A stretch of DNA of 64,000 nt from Rhodophyticola porphyridii (GCF_003688285.1 NZ_RCNT01000002.1:124001-188000); one strand, 5' to 3'; positions 47,098 to 55,174 are shown, numbered from the stretch's first letter. Notes: a model not told the origin generated them from the letters alone. A program made the numbers and translations.

Positions 47098-47869
47098 TCG
47101 CCTGGCCCTGGCCGTTTCGCTTGCCAACGAGGCCGGAGATCTCGCGCGGTCCCTTCGGTCCGATCCGGAACGGCTCAAGATCACCGAAAAGGGGCCGATG
47201 GACCTTGTTACCGCCGCCGATCACGCCGTCGAGGCGCTGGTTCGGAACCGGCTGGCCGACGCTGATCCCGCCGCCTCCGTCCTGGGCGAGGAAGAGGGGC
47301 GGACGGGCGTGGGCCGGGCCTGCTGGATCGTCGATCCGATTGACGGGACGGTGAACTTTGCCCGCGGCACGCCGGACTGGGCGATCTCGATCGCCTATTT
47401 CGACGGGAAGGCGCTGACCGTCGGGGTCATCCACGCCCCGGATCTGGGCCTGACCGCCGCCGCCACGCGCGGGGGCAAGGCCTGTCTGAACGGTGTCGAA
47501 ATCCGCCTTGACGCGGCGCGGCCCATTGGCCCGATCGTAGCTCTGGGATATTCCTCGCGCGGATCGCTTCCCGAGTATCTTGCCCGGATCGAGGCGCTTT
47601 TGGCCGATGGTATCGAGCACCGCCGCCACGGGGCCGCGACCATCGGGTTTCTCGGGGTTCTGGCGGGGTGGTTCGATGCCTATCATGAGCCGATGCTCAA
47701 CATCTGGGACGCGGCGGCGGGGCTTGTGCTGATCGAAGCCGCGGGCGGCATCGTGCATCATGATCCGGTCGCGTCCTTTCTGGAGCGGCCTTCCGAAGTA
47801 CTGGCGGAAACCGGGCAGATCGCCGGGTTGCGCAGTCTCCTTTCTCTGGAGGCTTTCGGGGCGCGCTGA
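47087..47869 (+). CDS. Inositol monophosphatase-family phosphatase
   Basis: 260 residues. Metal and phosphate motifs: GEEEG, WIVDPIDGTVNFARG and the C-terminal WDAAAG. The family dephosphorylates inositol monophosphate, histidinol phosphate or 3'-phosphoadenosine phosphates. In an operon with an importer and a GDPD enzyme, a substrate released from glycerophosphodiesters (for instance inositol phosphate or glycerol phosphate) is plausible. The start overlaps the LacI gene by 11 bases. Confidence 0.85.
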   Translation: MTVDRLALAVSLANEAGDLARSLRSDPERLKITEKGPMDLVTAADHAVEALVRNRLADADPAASVLGEEEGRTGVGRACWIVDPIDGTVNFARGTPDWAISIAYFDGKALTVGVIHAPDLGLTAAATRGGKACLNGVEIRLDAARPIGPIVALGYSSRGSLPEYLARIEALLADGIEHRRHGAATIGFLGVLAGWFDAYHEPMLNIWDAAAGLVLIEAAGGIVHHDPVASFLERPSEVLAETGQIAGLRSLLSLEAFGAR

Positions 47870-47974
47870 AGAGCGGCCCGCGGGTCCCCACGAGAGAAAC
47901 CCCGTCCCCCAAACAGTCATGGATCGACGCCGTGAGCGGTCGATCCGAAGCTGCGCCGTCTGCGGGAGAGCCAT

Positions 47975-48000
47975 GGAACTTTCCGGGCCTTGGAAACGTT
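47975..48000 (+). promoter_or_regulatory. EcfG-type stress promoter (GGAAC-N17-CGTT)
   Basis: GGAAC at 47975-47979 and CGTT at 47997-48000, spacer 17. It lies 31 bases before the start of the 61-residue membrane protein and should drive the following four-gene envelope operon. The remainder of the 161-base gap shows nothing else clear. Confidence 0.8.
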
Positions 48001-48030
48001 TCATCCCTGACGAAGGAATCGGAGAAAGAC

Positions 48031-48216
48031 ATGAGCGCCCCGGACACAGACGTCCAGAAACAGGCGAAACGTCATCGCGGCGCTCTTTTCGGAATTGCCG
48101 GGGTCGTCGTGTTCGCGGTGCTGCTCTTTCTTCTCTTTCTGACGATTGCGACGGACCCGGACGAGACCGGCTTCGGCGCGGAGCTCGATGAGCCCGCGAC
48201 CGAACGGGCGCCGTGA
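48031..48216 (+). CDS. Small single-pass membrane protein, stress operon
   Basis: 61 residues, start preceded by GGAGAAAG. Basic N-terminus (KQAKRHRG), one helix at about 17-40 (AGVVVFAVLLFLLFLTIA) and an acidic tail. No known family recognised. It is the first gene behind an EcfG-type promoter, ahead of three further envelope-type genes. Confidence 0.7.
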   Translation: MSAPDTDVQKQAKRHRGALFGIAGVVVFAVLLFLLFLTIATDPDETGFGAELDEPATERAP

Positions 48217-48252
48217 CGCAGACCCCCGGCCAGCTCAGCATTGGAGGACCCC

Positions 48253-48765
48253 ATGACAGAGATCGAGAAAGCGAAGCAAACCGTAAAATCCAAGGCGCTT
48301 GAAGCCAAGGAGGCTGCGCAATCGCGCGCCAAATCCACTGCCGAAGACCTTAAATCGGCGGCGTCGGCTGCCGCGGATGATGCGCGTGCGCAGGTCGAAG
48401 CCGAAGCCTCCGGTGTGAAGGCGCGCCTGGCCGACGAGATCACCGCTGTCGCCGATGGCGTCTCGCGGGCCTCCGAGCGCATGACGGAGGACGCGCCGCA
48501 TACCGAAACCGTCGCGGCGATGGCAAGGCAACTGGACCGGACCGCCGATGCGGTTCGCGAGGCTGATCTGGGCACGATCGCCACGCGTCTTTCGAGCTTT
48601 GCCCGCCGCAACCCGGCGGCCTTCCTCGGTGGTGCGGCCATTCTCGGCATCGCGGCCGGACGTTTCCTGAAGGCCAGCAGCCCCGAGCCGACGATGCAGA
48701 GCGATATCCAGCCGCATCACATTCCGCAGCCCGCTCCCGCGCAACTGGGGGATGACCGCGCATGA
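48253..48765 (+). CDS. YqjD/ElaB-like amphipathic-helix membrane-anchored protein
   Basis: 170 residues. A long Ala/Lys/Glu-rich helical region (about 1-110, LEA/apolipoprotein-like, for example KALEAKEAAQSRAKSTAEDL) is followed by FARRNPAAFLGGAAILGIAA, a membrane-anchor segment like the C-terminus of YqjD/DUF883 proteins. A GGAGG site precedes the ATG at 48253. Likely an envelope stress protein. The next gene overlaps by 4 bases. Confidence 0.75.
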   Translation: MTEIEKAKQTVKSKALEAKEAAQSRAKSTAEDLKSAASAAADDARAQVEAEASGVKARLADEITAVADGVSRASERMTEDAPHTETVAAMARQLDRTADAVREADLGTIATRLSSFARRNPAAFLGGAAILGIAAGRFLKASSPEPTMQSDIQPHHIPQPAPAQLGDDRA

Positions 48766-49163
48766 CCGACACGCCCGATACCAAGGAGTCCGGGTCGCTC
48801 ATCTCATCGGTCCTGCTGCATCTGAGCCGGCTGATCCGGAAGGAATTCGAACTGGCGAAGGCCGAGATGAGCGAAAAGGTCAATCGCGCCGCTTTTGCGA
48901 TCGGCTTGCTGGTGATCGGTGCCATCTTGTTGTTGAGCGCGCTGAACGTGCTTGCGGGGGCGGCGGTTGCCGGCCTTGTCGAGCTTGGACTGACACCCGG
49001 ATGGGCGGCACTGTCCGTCGCCGGTGTGGTGCTGCTGATCGCCGCCGTGCTGGGCGCGAGGGGGATCAGCATTCTCAAGACAACCCGATTTGCCCCGACC
49101 GAGACGGTCGAGACAATCTCCAACGATTTTGCGACCCTTAAGGAGAGCATCCATGACCAATGA
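48762..49163 (+). CDS. Phage holin family (superfamily III, PF07332-like) membrane protein
   Basis: 133 residues. Two long hydrophobic helices (about 45-75 and 82-108) follow a soluble LSRLIRKEFELAKAEM helix, as in the chromosomal Holin-X/DUF1469 proteins. Despite the family name it is a normal chromosomal gene that accompanies YqjD-type and DUF3618 genes. It probably acts in the inner membrane during stress. Confidence 0.85.
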   Translation: MTDTPDTKESGSLISSVLLHLSRLIRKEFELAKAEMSEKVNRAAFAIGLLVIGAILLLSALNVLAGAAVAGLVELGLTPGWAALSVAGVVLLIAAVLGARGISILKTTRFAPTETVETISNDFATLKESIHDQ

Positions 49164-50076
49164 GAAATCCGCTGCAGATATCGAGACCGAAATCGCGCAG
49201 GAACGCCGCGCGCTGGCCGAGAGCCTTTCGGAACTTACAGAGCAGTTTTCGCCTGAAAAGCTGGTTGAAACGGTGACCGAGACCATCAAGACCCATGGCG
49301 GCGAGGTGGCCGAAACGCTGGTGCGCGGTGTGCGGGAAAACCCCGTGGCCGTGGGCCTTGTCGGCGCGGGCCTTGCCTGGCTGGTGCTGGGTGGGGCGTC
49401 CTCCGCGAAGTCGAAGCCTTCGCCTGCGACCTATGACACGACCACGCGCCCCACGGCGCGCGGGTTCGCGGAAGACACGGACCCGCAGAATTTCACCGCC
49501 CGGGTCGAAGCTGCGGATGCCGCGATCAGGAAAGACCGGTTCGCCGAGGAAGATCCGTCGACATTCGAGCGCGCCCGCAACCAGGTGGCCCGCAGCGCCG
49601 CCAAAATGCGTGAAACGCTTTATGACGGGACGGCGGAGTTGAGCGATGTGGCCCGCGCACGGGTGATCGCGGCGCGTCAGAAGGCGATATCCGCTCAGGC
49701 CCGGATCGAGGCGGCGGCGTCCAGAGCCACCGCGGGCGGGCAGAAGATCTTCGCCGAACATCCTCTGCTTGTCGGAGCGGCGGTCGCCGTTGTGGGGGCT
49801 GCTGCCGCCATGACCCTGCCGCGCACGCAAATCGAGGATGAGCAGTTCGGTGCGCATCGCGACGCATTGCTGGCAGAGGCAGAACGGGTCTGGCACGAGG
49901 AAGTCGCACGCGCCAGGCGCATGGGCGAGGCCGCGCTGGACGAGGCAAAGACCATGGCAGCGGAGGTTGCCGAGGATCTGCCCGACGGGGAAGAGGCCGT
50001 GGCAACCGCAGAAAACAAGCTGCGCGACGCGGGGGAGCGGGTCGTGGCCCGCGCGAAGGATGCCGCGCAGCGCTGA
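49153..50076 (+). CDS. DUF3618 domain protein
   Basis: 307 residues. N-terminal DUF3618 (about 5-80): KSAADIETEIAQERRALAES, FSPEKLVETVTETIKTHGGE, then a membrane helix NPVAVGLVGAGLAWLVLG. A second helix lies at about 215-235 (HPLLVGAAVAVVGAAAAMTL). The rest is charged and helical. Function unknown; last gene of the EcfG-type operon, followed by a strong terminator. Confidence 0.85.
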   Translation: MTNEKSAADIETEIAQERRALAESLSELTEQFSPEKLVETVTETIKTHGGEVAETLVRGVRENPVAVGLVGAGLAWLVLGGASSAKSKPSPATYDTTTRPTARGFAEDTDPQNFTARVEAADAAIRKDRFAEEDPSTFERARNQVARSAAKMRETLYDGTAELSDVARARVIAARQKAISAQARIEAAASRATAGGQKIFAEHPLLVGAAVAVVGAAAAMTLPRTQIEDEQFGAHRDALLAEAERVWHEEVARARRMGEAALDEAKTMAAEVAEDLPDGEEAVATAENKLRDAGERVVARAKDAAQR

Positions 50077-50123
50077 CAACGGCAGGCCACGCCATGTTCT
50101 AAAACCTGAAACATCCGAAAAAG

Positions 50124-50158
50124 AAAAAGGGGCACCGCTGAAGGCGGTGCCCCTTTTT
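50124..50158. terminator. Strong bidirectional rho-independent terminator
   Basis: GGGGCACCGC (50129-50138) and GCGGTGCCCC (50144-50153) form a 10-bp stem with a 5-base loop, flanked by AAAAA before and TTTTT after. It can stop transcripts from both the DUF3618 operon and the convergent small membrane protein gene. Confidence 0.95.
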
Positions 50159-50174
50159 GTGCCGCGTTGTGAGA

Positions 50175-50345
50175 TTAGCGGCGGTTCGGTCCGTCACGGT
50201 TCCGGTCATGGTCGGACAGGTCGGATCTGACCCTCGACGCCTTGTCGATCCCGTTTTCCGACTTGCGTCTGGCGGTGATCGCAAGGATCGTGACGGCCAC
50301 GAAGACCAGGCCGCTTGCGGTTATCAGGAGCATGTCCAAGGTCAT
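50175..50345 (-). CDS. 56-residue single-pass membrane protein (short gene)
   Basis: Reads M-T-L-D-M then a hydrophobic helix (LLITASGLVFVAVTILAITA) and a charged tail rich in Arg, Asp and Asn. A GGAGGG site (50353-50358) lies 7 bases before the ATG, and a full EcfG-type promoter lies 35 bases upstream of the start. No family recognised. These signals make it a real gene in spite of its length. Confidence 0.75.
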   Translation of the reverse strand: MTLDMLLITASGLVFVAVTILAITARRKSENGIDKASRVRSDLSDHDRNRDGPNRR

Positions 50346-50379
50346 TTCAGGGCCCTCCGTTGTTTCGGATTCAAGGCTA

Positions 50380-50405
50380 AACGCAAAAAGATGAAGAAAT
50401 GTTCC
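50380..50405 (-). promoter_or_regulatory. EcfG-type stress promoter (GGAAC-N17-CGTT)
   Basis: On the minus strand GGAAC covers 50405-50401 and CGTT covers 50383-50380, spacer 17. It drives the 56-residue membrane protein gene. The site sits just past the 3' end of the amidotransferase gene. Confidence 0.8.
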
Positions 50406-50420
50406 AATAGCTGCCCGATA

Positions 50421-51143
50421 TCAGGCGGGGTCGGCCTGCGCGTCCTGCCGGTCGACGGCGCCAAGCTGCGGGCGATCCTGCTGGCAGGCCTTGGCAGCGG
50501 CCACCAGTGCGCCGAAGAGGGCGCGCTGGCGGCGCGCGTAAAACAGATGCTCCGGGTGCCACTGAACGCCAAGCGCAAAGGGCTCCCTCACCCGTTCGAC
50601 TGCCTGGATCATGCCGTCCTCATCGCGGGCGGCCACCTCAAGACCTTTCCCCAGCTTGCAGACGGCCTGCGTGTTCATCGCATTGACCTTCATCACATCT
50701 GAGCCCGCGATTCGGGCCAGCCGCGACCCCGGTTTGATATGGACAGATTTTCTCGGCAGGATGGTGTTGAAGCGCCGCCCGCCGGTCGTGGCGTAGGCGT
50801 CCTGATCCAGATCCCCACCCAGAACCACATTCAGCATCTGGGAGCCACGGCAAATGCCGAGGATCGGCAAGCCCGCGTCAAAAGCTTGTACCAGAACGCT
50901 TTTCTCCATTTCATCTCGGGCCTCGTCAAGCCGCGCGCCGATCACGATCTCCCCGCCGTAAAGCGCAGGTGCGATATCGTCGCCACCCCCGATGATGACC
51001 CCGCTGACCGCGGAGATATCCACGTCTTCGACGCTCTGCCAGCGAAGCGCCTTGCCACCCGCAAGCCAGACACCCAAAGCCATCAGCGGAAAGATCCGCC
51101 AGCCCGAGCGATGAGAGACCGTGACGCCGATCCGCGGCTTCAT
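50421..51143 (-). CDS. Class I glutamine amidotransferase-like hydrolase (peptidase C26, PuuD-like)
   Basis: 240 residues. Nucleophile Cys98 in GICRGSQ, with His196 and Glu198 in WHPEH completing the triad. GGGDDIAPALYG near 52-63 is typical of the gamma-glutamyl-GABA hydrolase subfamily. The usual VNSxHHQ stretch reads VNAMNTQ, a change that may alter substrate choice. Such enzymes cleave gamma-glutamyl amide bonds. It overlaps the end of the amidoligase gene by 4 bases, so the two are translated together, and it may trim or recycle the amidoligase product. Confidence 0.85.
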   Translation of the reverse strand: MKPRIGVTVSHRSGWRIFPLMALGVWLAGGKALRWQSVEDVDISAVSGVIIGGGDDIAPALYGGEIVIGARLDEARDEMEKSVLVQAFDAGLPILGICRGSQMLNVVLGGDLDQDAYATTGGRRFNTILPRKSVHIKPGSRLARIAGSDVMKVNAMNTQAVCKLGKGLEVAARDEDGMIQAVERVREPFALGVQWHPEHLFYARRQRALFGALVAAAKACQQDRPQLGAVDRQDAQADPA

Positions 51144-52111
51144 GGCAGCAGCTCCCTGTGGCCGTATTGGGAAAGGATTTCCATGGCCGTCCGCGCCCAG
51201 TCCGTCCGCAAGGTCGTGAGAGCCGTGCGATGACCGGCCCATGCGAAGGCAAGCTCCGCCAACACCGCATCGTCTTCGGCGATGCGCTCGATGGCAACCC
51301 ACCGGGCCCATTCCGCGCCGACCGACCAGTCCGGTTCGTCGATGCGGCAATCGGGCAGCCGGTAATGATAGGCGGGCCGGGCGCTGACCGGCGACAGGCC
51401 GTGAACGGCGGCATCCACTGCCCCCTGATCGATATGTTTGAAGATCGGCAGCATGTCGAGCCCGCGATCCCGCGTCGGGTCTGTATCCAGATAGGCGGCA
51501 ATGAGATCGCCGATCGTCCGGAAATCCGCCTTGGCGAGGCAATCGACAAGGGCGCGGGAGTAGGGGTCGACAAAGGGCAGAAGACGTCGCGAGGTGTCGA
51601 TGGGGTCTGTGTGCCGCAACACGTCTTCGCAAAGGGCATAGGCCTGCAACGTGGGGAGTATGTCCGCCAGACGCTCGCCCGTGATCTGAACGTTGAGATG
51701 CACTCCGAACCCCAGAAGCCATCCGCTGCGGCTTCCGATCGCACCGTTTTCGCGCGCCATGGCGCATATGCGGTCGAGGCGGCCCAACTGGTTCGGGTCA
51801 AGAGGTGCCGTGACGATCTCCACCGGGACGATCTCGCGCGCGAGATCAAGGCCGACCTCGTGCCATTTGCTGGTGGCGGACTTCCGGAATGCCGTATCGA
51901 GATAGACTTGGATTTCGCCAAGATCCGTATCGCGCACCCGGAATTCATGAGCGGCCTCTTCTTCGACCGTCCCGCCGCATTCCTCCGCAATGAGATGTGC
52001 GAGGTCTTTTTCGGAAAGACCGGCGAGTTCGATTTCAACTCCGACCTTGCGGCGGTCTCCGCTCATGTCGGTGGGGGTCGGAAGGTCCAGCGGGTCGGCA
52101 CGAAAAGGCAT
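51140..52111 (-). CDS. Amidoligase-family enzyme (COOH-NH2 ligase, Amidoligase_2-like)
   Basis: 323 residues. Hallmarks of the glutamine-synthetase-fold amidoligases: VGVEIELAGL (23-32, metal Glu residues), VPVEIVTAPL (95-104) and GFGVHLNVQ (134-142, His). The family is predicted to join a carboxylate and an amine using ATP, forming peptide-like metabolites or modifying peptides. GGGGA at 52118-52122 is well spaced for the ATG at 52111; 52117 is an alternative. An EcfG-type promoter ends at 52126, giving a very short leader. Partner gene: the overlapping amidotransferase. Confidence 0.85.
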   Translation of the reverse strand: MPFRADPLDLPTPTDMSGDRRKVGVEIELAGLSEKDLAHLIAEECGGTVEEEAAHEFRVRDTDLGEIQVYLDTAFRKSATSKWHEVGLDLAREIVPVEIVTAPLDPNQLGRLDRICAMARENGAIGSRSGWLLGFGVHLNVQITGERLADILPTLQAYALCEDVLRHTDPIDTSRRLLPFVDPYSRALVDCLAKADFRTIGDLIAAYLDTDPTRDRGLDMLPIFKHIDQGAVDAAVHGLSPVSARPAYHYRLPDCRIDEPDWSVGAEWARWVAIERIAEDDAVLAELAFAWAGHRTALTTLRTDWARTAMEILSQYGHRELLP

Positions 52112-52125
52112 ATTCATTCCCCATG

Positions 52126-52151
52126 AACGCGGTAGCTCGGGAGTTTGTTCC
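52126..52151 (-). promoter_or_regulatory. EcfG-type stress promoter (GGAAC-N17-CGTT) of the amidoligase pair
   Basis: On the minus strand GGAAC covers 52151-52147 and CGTT 52129-52126, spacer 17. With transcription expected to begin around 52119, the 5' leader of the amidoligase mRNA would be only a few bases. Confidence 0.75.
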
Positions 52152-52229
52152 CGCAAGACGCCGAGATTTCGACCGGACGGCTACTCGGACCGGTCCCCGC
52201 ATGTTGCAGCATGTGGCGCGGCTTCACAG

Positions 52230-52259
52230 AAAAATGGCCAGTTGCGGGAACAACTGGCC
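52230..52259 (-). terminator. Rho-independent terminator of csbD
   Basis: GGCCAGTTG (52236-52244) and CAACTGGCC (52251-52259) form a perfect 9-bp stem with a 6-base loop. Reading the minus strand, the stem is followed by ATTTTT. It lies 37 bases past the csbD stop. Confidence 0.8.
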
Positions 52260-52296
52260 GTCTTCTCGCCTGGGAAGGCGCCGATTTCGTCGAGCG

Positions 52297-52494
52297 TCAC
52301 ATCTTCTTGATCCACTCGTCGACTTCCTTGCGCGCCTCTTCCTTGGTCTTGCCGTATTTCTGCTGGATCGCGCCTTCAAGCTGTTCGCGGTTGCCTTCCG
52401 CCTGGTCCAGCTCGTCATCGGTGAGCTTGCCCCAGTTTTCTTTTGCACGGCCCTTGAGTTGCTTCCATTTACCTTCGACTTGGTCCCAGTTCAT
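52297..52494 (-). CDS. CsbD family stress protein
   Basis: 65 residues, very hydrophilic. The CsbD pattern is complete: MNWDQVEGKWKQLKGRAKEN, WGKLTDDELDQAEGNREQL, then EGAIQQKYGKTKEEA. CsbD proteins are typical general-stress products of unknown mechanism. It has its own EcfG-type promoter and terminator. Confidence 0.95.
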   Translation of the reverse strand: MNWDQVEGKWKQLKGRAKENWGKLTDDELDQAEGNREQLEGAIQQKYGKTKEEARKEVDEWIKKM

Positions 52495-52528
52495 AGCAGC
52501 GCTCCTTGTTGAGATGTAGTGTATGGAT

Positions 52529-52554
52529 AACGCGGACCCGGGCAACCTTGTTCC
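52529..52554 (-). promoter_or_regulatory. EcfG-type stress promoter (GGAAC-N17-CGTT) of csbD
   Basis: On the minus strand GGAAC covers 52554-52550 and CGTT 52532-52529, spacer 17; 34 bases before the csbD start. It is back-to-back with the promoter of the divergent transporter gene. Confidence 0.85.
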
Positions 52555-52563
52555 TCCAGGCCG

Positions 52564-52589
52564 GGAACTAATCCGCTTTGGATGGCGTT
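52564..52589 (+). promoter_or_regulatory. EcfG-type stress promoter (GGAAC-N17-CGTT) of the AI-2E-family gene
   Basis: GGAAC at 52564-52568 and CGTT at 52586-52589, spacer 17; 21 bases before the ATG at 52611. Confidence 0.85.
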
Positions 52590-52610
52590 AGAACAAGAAA
52601 AGGATAGACT

Positions 52611-53690
52611 ATGAGCCGTTCGCGCATCGCCTCTCTGCCGGTCTGGATTCTGGCAGCATTCGCAGTCGTGGCTGCGCTGAAACTGGCATCAGCAATCCTT
52701 GCTCCCATCCTGCTTGCCCTTGTCATGGGGGTTGTTCTGTCGCCGGTGACACGGCGGATCGACCGTTTGGGCGCTCCGCGTGCACTCAGCGCCTTTTTGG
52801 CACTTTTCGCTTCGATCCTTTTCCTGCTTGCGCTGTTTGTGCTGCTGGAGCCGCTTCTGAGCAATGCCATCCGCCGGGCTCCGATCATCTGGGAGGAGTT
52901 GCGCGAGATCGTCAGCAATATCCGTTATGCTTTGCGCGGGCTCGATCAGGTTTCGGCGGAGGTAGCGACGGCTTTGAACGACTCGCCGCAGGCTGCAACG
53001 GGGACCGGCGACGCCGCGGAGGAGGAGATTGCCTTACCCAGTATCACCGACGCGTTGTTCCTTGCGCCGGGATTTGCCGCAGCGGTGATGATTTTCGTCG
53101 GAACACTCTACTTCTTCCTGCTGGCCCGGCGCGAGGTTTATGACTGGATCAGCTCCAGCCCCAGCTTTCCACTGACCACCTCGGACATGCTTGAGGCGGA
53201 GCGCGAAGTCTCCCGGTACTTTCTGACGATCACCGTGATCAACGGATGTTTCGGGCTTCTGGTCACCGGCGTCATGCTGCTTCTGGGGATGCCCTATGCG
53301 CCCCTTTGGGGCTTCGTCGCGTTTCTGGTGAACTTTATCCTCTATCTCGGCCCCGCAGTCTTTGCGCTGGCCCTGCTTCTGGGCGGTTTGATAGCCTTTG
53401 AAGGCCCGATGAGTTTTGCTCCGGCGGCGGCCTATCTGCTGATGAACATGACCGAAGGGCAGTTCGTGACGCCTGCGCTTGTGGGGCGGCAGATGTCGGT
53501 GAACCCGCTCATGGTATTTCTGTCTCTGGTATGCTGGTTGTGGCTTTGGGGGCCAATCGGAGGCGTCATCGCCATCCCGCTTCTGGTATGGGGGATGGTT
53601 CTGTTCAAGCGCGGTCGCGCCGCTCAGACAACTTCCTCGGGCACACCGGGCAAGTTGCGACCAAACCGTTTGGCCGGTGCCAAGGGGTAG
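52611..53690 (+). CDS. AI-2E family transporter
   Basis: 359 residues with about eight helices, AI-2E/PerM family. Typical: an N-terminal paired helix (LASAILAPILLALVMGVVLSP), a central soluble stretch, and the C-terminal LVGRQMSVNPLMVFLSLV. Despite the family name, most members have no proven link to autoinducer-2, and several are sodium/proton antiporters. The 3' end overlaps the convergent phospholipase D-like gene by 67 bases. Confidence 0.9.
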   Translation: MSRSRIASLPVWILAAFAVVAALKLASAILAPILLALVMGVVLSPVTRRIDRLGAPRALSAFLALFASILFLLALFVLLEPLLSNAIRRAPIIWEELREIVSNIRYALRGLDQVSAEVATALNDSPQAATGTGDAAEEEIALPSITDALFLAPGFAAAVMIFVGTLYFFLLARREVYDWISSSPSFPLTTSDMLEAEREVSRYFLTITVINGCFGLLVTGVMLLLGMPYAPLWGFVAFLVNFILYLGPAVFALALLLGGLIAFEGPMSFAPAAAYLLMNMTEGQFVTPALVGRQMSVNPLMVFLSLVCWLWLWGPIGGVIAIPLLVWGMVLFKRGRAAQTTSSGTPGKLRPNRLAGAKG

Positions 53691-55168
53691 GGCAAAACGA
53701 AACCGATCCGATCCTCGGGCGGGGTGTTCGCATTCCGGTGGGCAAGATCACGGAACGCGCTGACCAGCGTCGCGGCGTCCAGATACCTCTCCTCGGGCTG
53801 GTCGGGCAGCCAGTGTAGCAGGCACTTGCTGCGCAACTCCCGGACGGTCGCCGGGTCTTCAAGCAGGACGCCGACTTCGGTATCCCAACGCATGCTCCGC
53901 CCGTTCAGATTTGCCGAAGATATGATCGCCGTCGTTTCATCGAAGACCGAGACTTTGGAGTGCAAATAGATCAGTGGAGCGCCCGCAACGGTGGCACGGC
54001 CAGACTCGAGCGTCTCGCGCGGCTGACCCGGGGCCATGAAGAAGGCGCGGGGGCCAAATGCCTTGCCCACCATTTCGACGCATTTCGCCTGCAGATATTC
54101 GCCATAGCGCGAGTCGCCCTTCCTTGCGCCTTCGAATGCCACTTCTTCCGGGGCCGCAGGCAGCACAAGAAGCACCTGAAGATCGGGGTTCTCGCGCGCC
54201 CGCCTTGCGAGAGCCTGCGCGATGGGACGGCTGCGCAGAAACTGCGTTTCAAGATAGATCAGTGTTTCGGCCTGTGCGATCTGTTCGCGATGCGCAGTCT
54301 CGATTTCAGACAGAACTGTCTTGGGCGACATGCGGAACGCCTGCCGCTCGCGTCTGGTCGACAGCGTGCGGAGCAAGCGGGGCTGAGGCGACGGAGGTTT
54401 CTTTCCAGCCACCACGTCGCGGAGTTCATCAAGATGCCGTCTGGCCGCATTCGCAACCGGTCCGTGCAGAAGGATCTGCATATCCGCCCAGGTTTCCGGG
54501 CCGGGCTGATCGTGTTCGGGCGTGTCGAAACGGCGGTCGTCCAGATCGAGCCCGCCGATGAAGAGCGTGTCATCGTCGAAAACGGCGACTTTCTGGTGAT
54601 GGGTGGCCGGCACCAGCGGCGGGATCGGCCAGGGTCGAACCTTCAGATCGGGATGCGTTCCGCGGATATGGGGGGCAAGGCCCGGCATCAGGGCCAGATC
54701 GGCTTCGGCCTCCTCGTGGGTGCCGGCATTCAGTCGGTCCAGCTCTTCGCGGATCTCGCCCAGGATCTTCGGCCAGAAGAACAGGCGCGGCACAATCCCG
54801 AGACGTGAGGCATGCATCGACGGGATGACCTCCAGCAACTCGGGCCGACCCGCACGTATGGCCGCCTTGCGCAACTGATGGGCGGAGCGCCAGGTTGCCC
54901 GATGCAGGGCAGGGCGCACAACCGGGTCGAAATCCGACAGGATCAGGCGAAAGCGGATGCCGCGGGCCAGGGTGTGGGAGACCAGATCGGCCCATGTCTT
55001 CCCTACCGACAACGCCTCTTCGGAGCGAAGGCGTGTCGCCGGATCAAAAACTCTGAACCCCGCCGAGATCGCCTCCCTTGCGCCGAGAAAACAGCGCTCG
55101 AGAACCGGATACGCTTCCGCCGCGGTGATCATCAGATGCGGCGCAGTGCCTGAATGGTTCTCCGGCAC
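53624..55168 (-). CDS. Phospholipase D-family protein
   Basis: 514 residues with two HKD motifs: HHQKVAVFDDDTLFIGGLDL around residue 190 and HSKVSVFDETTAIISSANLN around 398, so the active site is complete. No signal peptide. It hydrolyses or transfers phosphodiesters, probably on phospholipids (cardiolipin synthase/PLD superfamily). It starts 6 bases after the histidine kinase stop and is the last gene of the nepR-ecfG-kinase unit. Confidence 0.85.
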   Translation of the reverse strand: MPENHSGTAPHLMITAAEAYPVLERCFLGAREAISAGFRVFDPATRLRSEEALSVGKTWADLVSHTLARGIRFRLILSDFDPVVRPALHRATWRSAHQLRKAAIRAGRPELLEVIPSMHASRLGIVPRLFFWPKILGEIREELDRLNAGTHEEAEADLALMPGLAPHIRGTHPDLKVRPWPIPPLVPATHHQKVAVFDDDTLFIGGLDLDDRRFDTPEHDQPGPETWADMQILLHGPVANAARRHLDELRDVVAGKKPPSPQPRLLRTLSTRRERQAFRMSPKTVLSEIETAHREQIAQAETLIYLETQFLRSRPIAQALARRARENPDLQVLLVLPAAPEEVAFEGARKGDSRYGEYLQAKCVEMVGKAFGPRAFFMAPGQPRETLESGRATVAGAPLIYLHSKVSVFDETTAIISSANLNGRSMRWDTEVGVLLEDPATVRELRSKCLLHWLPDQPEERYLDAATLVSAFRDLAHRNANTPPEDRIGFVLPYPLAPAKRFGRNLPGVPEEVV

Positions 55169-55174
55169 GGGCGG

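Noticed and set aside
48762-49163. Prophage suggested by the holin family name
   Set aside because: Chromosomal holin-like proteins normally accompany YqjD and DUF3618 genes; there are no other phage genes or attachment sites.
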